Shown in pieces: positions 22,298 to 26,686 of a stretch of DNA of 26,686 nucleotides. A program made the translations under genes and the position numbers. Origin of the DNA: Seison nebaliae (lineage: Eukaryota; Rotifera; Pararotatoria; Seisonacea; Seisonidae); NCBI GenBank assembly GCA_023231475.1, contig JALJEE010000117.1, positions 1-26,686 on the forward strand, given 5' to 3'. The notes beneath the pieces were generated by a model. The model was not told the DNA's origin. It saw only the letters and a program-made list of their open reading frames with translations, and searched no databases. Numbering within the stretch: position 1 is the stretch's first letter; each line of letters starts with the position of its first letter.

Positions 22298-24115
22298 GAA
22301 AAAAGCAAAAAATTAATAGGTTAAGAAAGGGAAAATTTAAACTTTAAAACTTGAAACAACATTTTTAATTCTGCCTAATTTATCTTATTTTATAATAGAA
22401 CTTATTCCAAATTAAGAGTTACTAACTTTCCGGTTAAAGAAGAGTTAAAACAGTTAACTGTTTTAGCATTGAGTGTGATTCATTTTACTACGACACCAGA
22501 TAGAATCAAAGTAGTATATCTATTTCCAATTCGTTAAGACGAGAAACTTTTCTGTTATTGATAATTTACTAACATAATAACTATTGTTTTTGTAGAAACG
22601 AACGATAATGTTCAGGTTGTTCAGCCAAACTCATCACAATGTGAAAAAAATATGATTATTTCCAATCTTATTATGGTATTACTGTTAGAACGTTGAAATC
22701 CGAGTACTTTCACACAAGTTACATTTTTAGAAAAAAGTAATTTTTATGTTCCTCCTAGACATCAGTCGTAATTTAAAATAGCTACTATTATTAGAATTAA
22801 AGACACCAATATCTTCGTTTAAAATTCCAAACTTCATTCTAGTTATGTAGCAGAAAATAGAGTTTTCAACACAAATTACTAAATCGCTTTTCGCCATCTG
22901 CATTAATTTTTTTTTTACGCGGGGTAAATTAAAAAACGAAGGGGTTATCTTTTGAAAGTTAGGAATTGTTTTATTCGATTTACGTTGATTATTGAGGGTT
23001 CGAGAATATGAACTATATTCATTTCAATAGTTGGTTAATTCAAAAGAATTAAACGAAAGATCACCAGTAACGTTCAATGTTCTTTCGAGTAGGCGATCAT
23101 TGTCACATAGGTAATGTAACCATTTTCGTTTAAGTTTATCAATTCACAAGTTCTAGTGGAATTGATCTCTTTCAAAATATGACACCAACATCAGGTCATC
23201 ATCACAAATGTTAAGGGAGTTTTATCATGTACGCCAAATGTCTTACATTATTCGAAACGGTTGAAGCACACTTTTTGACAGTTGCACATGAAACATTTGC
23301 GCGCAGTTTTTATTAGAGAGTTATTACTATAAATATGGGTCGAATTAAAGTAAGAATACTAGTTTTATTGATGCGCAATTTTATAAGCAAAAGAAAAGTA
23401 TGATCGTCCAAATACGATCTCTTCAAGATAAATATAATTTATCATGGTAGAAGATTTTGACTCGTTAAAGTGTCACTCTTCTTATGGAAAAGAAGAATTG
23501 TCCGAGGAGTATTCTGAAGACCAAAAATTACTGATTAATCTGTGGGTGACCTCTTTGGGCCCCAGATTAATCTGACTCATCATTCATCATCATATGGCAT
23601 TTCCATTACCAATTGATGGAACATTAAAATAGACGTGCAAATCGAAATACGAAATCGAAATATCTGGAATGTTTAATTACTTCGGGTAACATATCATTCA
23701 CATTTTGGCGATACTTGCACATATTGAACTCATGTTCCATTGTGAATAGAAATCTATTGGATAGAACTATAAATCTATTTGTCATCTGATTATTTCTTTG
23801 CACAGACTTTGTTGTAATAAATTTTCGATTCTTATTCTTATGTGAAATCTTATAAATTATATTTATTAAATAACTTTCCTTCTTACAATACAAATCATCT
23901 TACTTAAAAATTCCTCTAAAATCATAGGAAATATATCTCAAAATTGGAAATCCAGAATTGGAATTGATTGAAATTCGATTCATAAAATTTAATTTCAATA
24001 CTGAATATTGAGATAAACGAATTGTGTAAAATGGGTGAGGAAAGATTGTATGAATCAAGATTTGGATAGTAAAATAATAATTCATATTTTGAAAGAATCC
24101 TAATTCGATTTGAAT
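22298..24115. other. Intergenic region with a hairpin and no firm gene
   Basis: About 1.8 kb. A 43-codon ATG frame at 23444-23575 is acidic and too short to call. Minus-strand frames at 23624-23893 and 23900-24085 lack recognisable features. The clearest structure is the hairpin at 23533-23572. A poly-T run lies at about 22908-22916. Confidence 0.4.
23533..23572. repeat. Imperfect inverted repeat (hairpin)
   Basis: gattaatctg at 23533-23542 pairs perfectly with cagattaatc at 23563-23572. After a one-base bulge, three G:C pairs extend the stem to 13 bp around a 13-nt loop. The arms are too short for a microRNA precursor. Function is unknown. Confidence 0.6.
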
Positions 24116-24442
24116 ATGTTTAATCTTATAATTTCAATCTTAATTATGATACTCACACTCTTCCTAGCGGGTTTGGGAATGATCATGTTTCTGATAAAGA
24201 GAAATAGAAATGCAGCAATGGAAAAGGATTTAGAAGCGCAATACGGTAGTCGAAATATTACCATTTTAAAGAAACATCGATCGTCAATGAGAGCGGTGCA
24301 ATTCCCAATGTCAAGTCCATCACCATTTTTTGGTTCTTACAGTCCATCAGAACTATGTCTACCATTACGACATAGTGTCACCAATATTCCGAAAGGAAAA
24401 TCATCACCATCGAAAAGAATCTCAGATGATCATTTAGAATAG
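24116..24442 (+). CDS. Small single-pass membrane protein, 108 residues
   Basis: Not recognised. The frame is closed upstream by a stop at 24101-24103, and 24116 is its first ATG. Residues about 2-27 are a strong hydrophobic segment (FNLIISILIMILTLFLAGLG onward). KRNRN follows, so by the positive-inside rule the tail should be cytosolic. The tail is basic and rich in Ser and Pro, with PMSSPSPFFGSYSPSELC and KGKSSPSKR, and could be phosphorylated. There are no Cys pairs or known domains. It could be a whole gene or the last exon of a larger one. Length, composition and the clean hydrophobic segment make it more convincing than nearby frames. Confidence 0.55.
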   Translation: MFNLIISILIMILTLFLAGLGMIMFLIKRNRNAAMEKDLEAQYGSRNITILKKHRSSMRAVQFPMSSPSPFFGSYSPSELCLPLRHSVTNIPKGKSSPSKRISDDHLE

Positions 24443-25500
24443 TTGGATTTATCACTTTGATCGAAGTAACAGTTACTGTTAATGTAGCAGTAAATCATTA
24501 GACAAAAACTAATAATATTTATCTCTAGTATCTTTTCTATATTTTTTTTAAATTGTCAGTTTAACTGTGAGATCTATCTACTACTAGGTCATGGATAAAT
24601 CATGTGTGGGATTTCCATTGATTAGAATTCAAATATTAGATGAGTTCTAACAATTTTGAGAATATTAAGGCACATTTTTGCCGTGTTACAGCAGACTACC
24701 ATATCATACGGGTATGAGTAAAGTGGCGGGAAAGTTAGAGAGCCAATATGGAAGTAATAACGATTATTAACGTAACGTAGAATTTGATATACCAATTTTC
24801 CAAATATCCATGGAGCTAACAAATTGTAAGATGGAACCTTGCCGCACACCTTTGTTCACAGAAAACAATTTAGAATGACCAGAATTTATCATTGTGTCAT
24901 ACACCTTGTGCATTGGTCAATATGGGTTTGATGAAATTGATTGAGAAGGAATCGAGATCAGCTTCCCCTAAAACTCACAACCCCTCTTCCCTATTAACGG
25001 AATCGAACGCCTATTATCCATCGATGAAGTAAAAAAGAATTTCGCATTTACGGAACGACATAATGAGATTAGGAATTTCGATAACAGAAGTTCTAATTTT
25101 TTGTTATATTTTTTTGAAATTGAAAATTTGACCACTAATATTCAACCCTTTTCATTTATTTTTTATGGAGATTGTAGGAAATTAAAAGTAGATAATCGTA
25201 AATGAAAGATCATCTGACAATTATATATCACTTTATAATAATGCTCCATATTTTCAATTGAAAGTAAAAAAAATTGAAAAAATTTTAAAATTGAGATTTT
25301 TTTAAAATTTAAAGAGGTAAAGTAAAATTTTTTAAAGACTGTATCATGATTTAGAACACACCGTTTGAAAGATTGTATAATTCTCTCCAAGATGACCTAT
25401 AACTTTGAAACATAAAGGTACACAACATGTCTTTTCTGCATGAAAATAAAAAATATATATCAGAACGTTCTAGTAGTGCGGCTGCTTCTTCTATGTTTTT
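24443..25500. other. Intergenic AT-rich DNA, nothing recognised
   Basis: Two 75-codon minus-strand frames (24622-24849, 25163-25390) show no domain, signal or repeat that I recognise. No RNA gene or transposon end is visible. Confidence 0.4.
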
Positions 25501-25519
25501 GGGTGCTTTCTCTTACAAT

Positions 25520-25690
25520 TAGACCTGTTAAACGGTCAAAACGATCGACTCAGTCGTTTTATACGGCTCAATTAGAGTCGATCTGTTAGTCTACTAAAAG
25601 AGTCGACTAAAAACTATGTATACATAAACGACTAAACGACGTAAGGTTTTTAGTCGTTTAGTCGTTTAACGTAGTCGACTATAACGATAA
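25520..25690. repeat. Inverted-repeat-rich segment upstream of the MULE frame
   Basis: A 16-bp perfect hairpin has arms taaacgactaaacgac (25625-25640) and the reverse complement (25653-25668) around a 12-nt loop. Around it the motif agtcg or cgact recurs many times, including agtcgact palindromes. The left part begins tagacctgttaaacgg (25520-25535), which recalls the ends of some hAT elements, but I could not find a matching opposite end or an 8-bp duplication. It may be a MITE, or the subterminal region of the MULE. Confidence 0.55.
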
Positions 25691-26652
25691 TGTTCATAAT
25701 CACGAGAACGATTGTAAACGTATTTCTCATCTTCGATTTTTGGAGAAATCGCGACAAACGGTCACCGAAAATATTTCACAACCTACCGGCAGTATCTCCG
25801 ATGAAATATTGTTAAACAGTTCCTCGGATAATCGACGATTATCCACTATCAGGCGAAACGTTAGAAGAATCAAAGAACGGACACGACAATCCGCCATCAG
25901 GATGAACGCATCGCATGAAAGCGAAAATTACATCATATACACCAACGACAATATAAAACTAAACGAAAATGTCACTCATTTTTTTATGGATGGAACGTTT
26001 AAGACTGCACCCAGAGAGTTCGCGCAATTGTATATAATCGCAGGCCTTTTCAACGATCGTCTTCTGGTATTGAACTACATCCTGATGAAAAACCGTCGCC
26101 AATGTACATATGAACAAATTTTTCTACATTTTAAAGAAAAGTCGTCTCCATCTGTGCAAAGAGTAACGGTGGACTTCGAATTGGCCGCAATTCAAGCGCT
26201 TAAAAAAACATTTCCAGTAGCAACCGTCCACGGATGTTATTTCCATTTAGCTCAGAGCATTAGAAGGAAAATAGAGACTTCAGGAATTCATGTAAATAAG
26301 GAAGATAGGATGTATATACAACGACTGCAATATTTGTCACTTGTTCCGATCCAATTCGTCGAAGATGTGTTTCATCGACTTCGCAGGAATTCCTCCTGCC
26401 ATTTAGACGCAATTTTTGAGTATTTTGAGGAGTATTATATAGAGAATGCGAGATTTCCTCCCCGATTATGGAGCAACGCCCAATGGACACTGGATGGTAT
26501 ACCAAGAACAAATAACCTTTTGGAAGGAAAAAAACAATGGGTTAAAATTTTTAATACCCCACCACCATCCGACTCGTGCGATGTTCGAAAATTATTTGCA
26601 TAAATGTTTTCAACATGAAAATGCACAATATAAGTTGGTTGAAGACAGGTGA
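25662..26652 (+). pseudogene. MULE (Mutator-like) transposase, partial, with one frame break
   Basis: Cut-and-paste DNA transposase of the MULE type, often linked to FLYWCH zinc fingers in animals. The frame is open from 25662 but has no ATG near its start, so the N-terminal DNA-binding part is missing or on another exon. The DDE residues are visible, counted from 25740: D84 in FFMDGTFKTAP, D145 in VTVDFELAAI and E262 in TNNLLEG. The CYFHLAQS motif (166-169) is the usual C..H. The main frame ends at 26603. The conserved C-terminal part (LIPHHHPTRAMFENYL) lies in another frame ending at 26652. The change of frame falls at or near the seven-A run at 26528-26534, so this copy would not make a full transposase unless it is a sequencing error. 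Confidence 0.9.
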
Positions 26653-26686
26653 GGAAATTTCCATAATGAAAAAAGTGGGTGAGGAA
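26647..26686 (+). repeat. 30-bp repeat unit at the MULE right side, cut by the window end
   Basis: Two starts of gtgaggaa, 30 bp apart, match the array at 968-1128 in inverse orientation. The repeat begins where the transposase frame stops. The first copy reads acag|gtgagg, which also fits a splice donor. This is probably the internal edge of the element's terminal repeat. More copies may follow beyond 26686. Confidence 0.8.

Noticed and set aside
23329-23402. TATAAAT followed by a 22-codon frame starting MGRIK, with a GTAAGA donor
   Set aside because: The TATA motif overlaps the ATG, so it cannot promote this start, and no second exon could be identified.
23444-23575. 43-codon acidic frame ending GPRLI, considered as a pyrokinin-like neuropeptide
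   Set aside because: No signal peptide, no dibasic cleavage sites, and no Gly after PRL for amidation.
26260-26626. Minus-strand frames over the MULE
   Set aside because: They are antisense shadows of the transposase coding region.
968-26686. The two inverted 30-bp arrays as ends of one 25-kb giant element
   Set aside because: The intervening DNA holds ordinary host genes on both strands (homeobox, RpS25, glycosyltransferase). Independent copies of a repeat family are simpler.

Overview
The window is AT-rich eukaryotic DNA from a compact animal genome. It has spliced genes with very short introns: the ones I can place are about 43 to 91 nt, and most are under 70. The genes include an EMX/Ems-class homeobox gene, a Core-2/I-branching glycosyltransferase, ribosomal protein S25, and an M13 (neprilysin)-like membrane protein. 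This set suggests a small invertebrate, most likely an ecdysozoan such as a mite or nematode. I cannot name the species from sequence alone.

Layout. 1-4488 is mostly non-coding. It holds a tRNA-Gly(UCC) on the minus strand (837-907), a 30-bp tandem repeat array (968-1128), and a 470-bp MITE with 16-bp inverted ends and a 9-bp target duplication (2123-2592). 4489-5819 (+) is the EMX-type homeobox gene in three exons. 6116-12013 (-) is one giant gene with a two-exon coding region, signal peptide and upstream TATA box. It encodes a secreted protein of about 1946 residues built almost entirely of 16-residue motifs. 13476-14758 (+) is a glycosyltransferase and 14875-15219 (-) is RpS25 with a 5'UTR intron. 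15899-19469 (+) is a degenerate M13-like membrane protein. 20471-22297 (-) is an unrecognised gene whose exon structure I could not close. 24116-24442 (+) is a small single-pass membrane protein. 25662-26686 (+) is part of a Mutator-like (MULE) DNA transposon running off the window end.

The most interesting item is the giant secreted repeat protein. I count 111 consecutive 16-residue units. They fall into three alternating classes, giving a 48-residue higher-order unit repeated 37 times with the register never lost. I do not recognise it as any known repeat family. Signal peptide, TATA box, short predicted leader and near cysteine-free repeats suggest an abundant extracellular structural protein, but that role is inference.

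The genes look like ordinary independent host loci on alternating strands, with two convergent pairs (homeobox/repeat protein and glycosyltransferase/RpS25). I see no operon or joint pathway. Mobile DNA is a second theme: a MULE transposase sits at the right edge, its 30-bp terminal repeat also forms the array near the left edge, and the MITE carries MULE-type 9-bp duplications.
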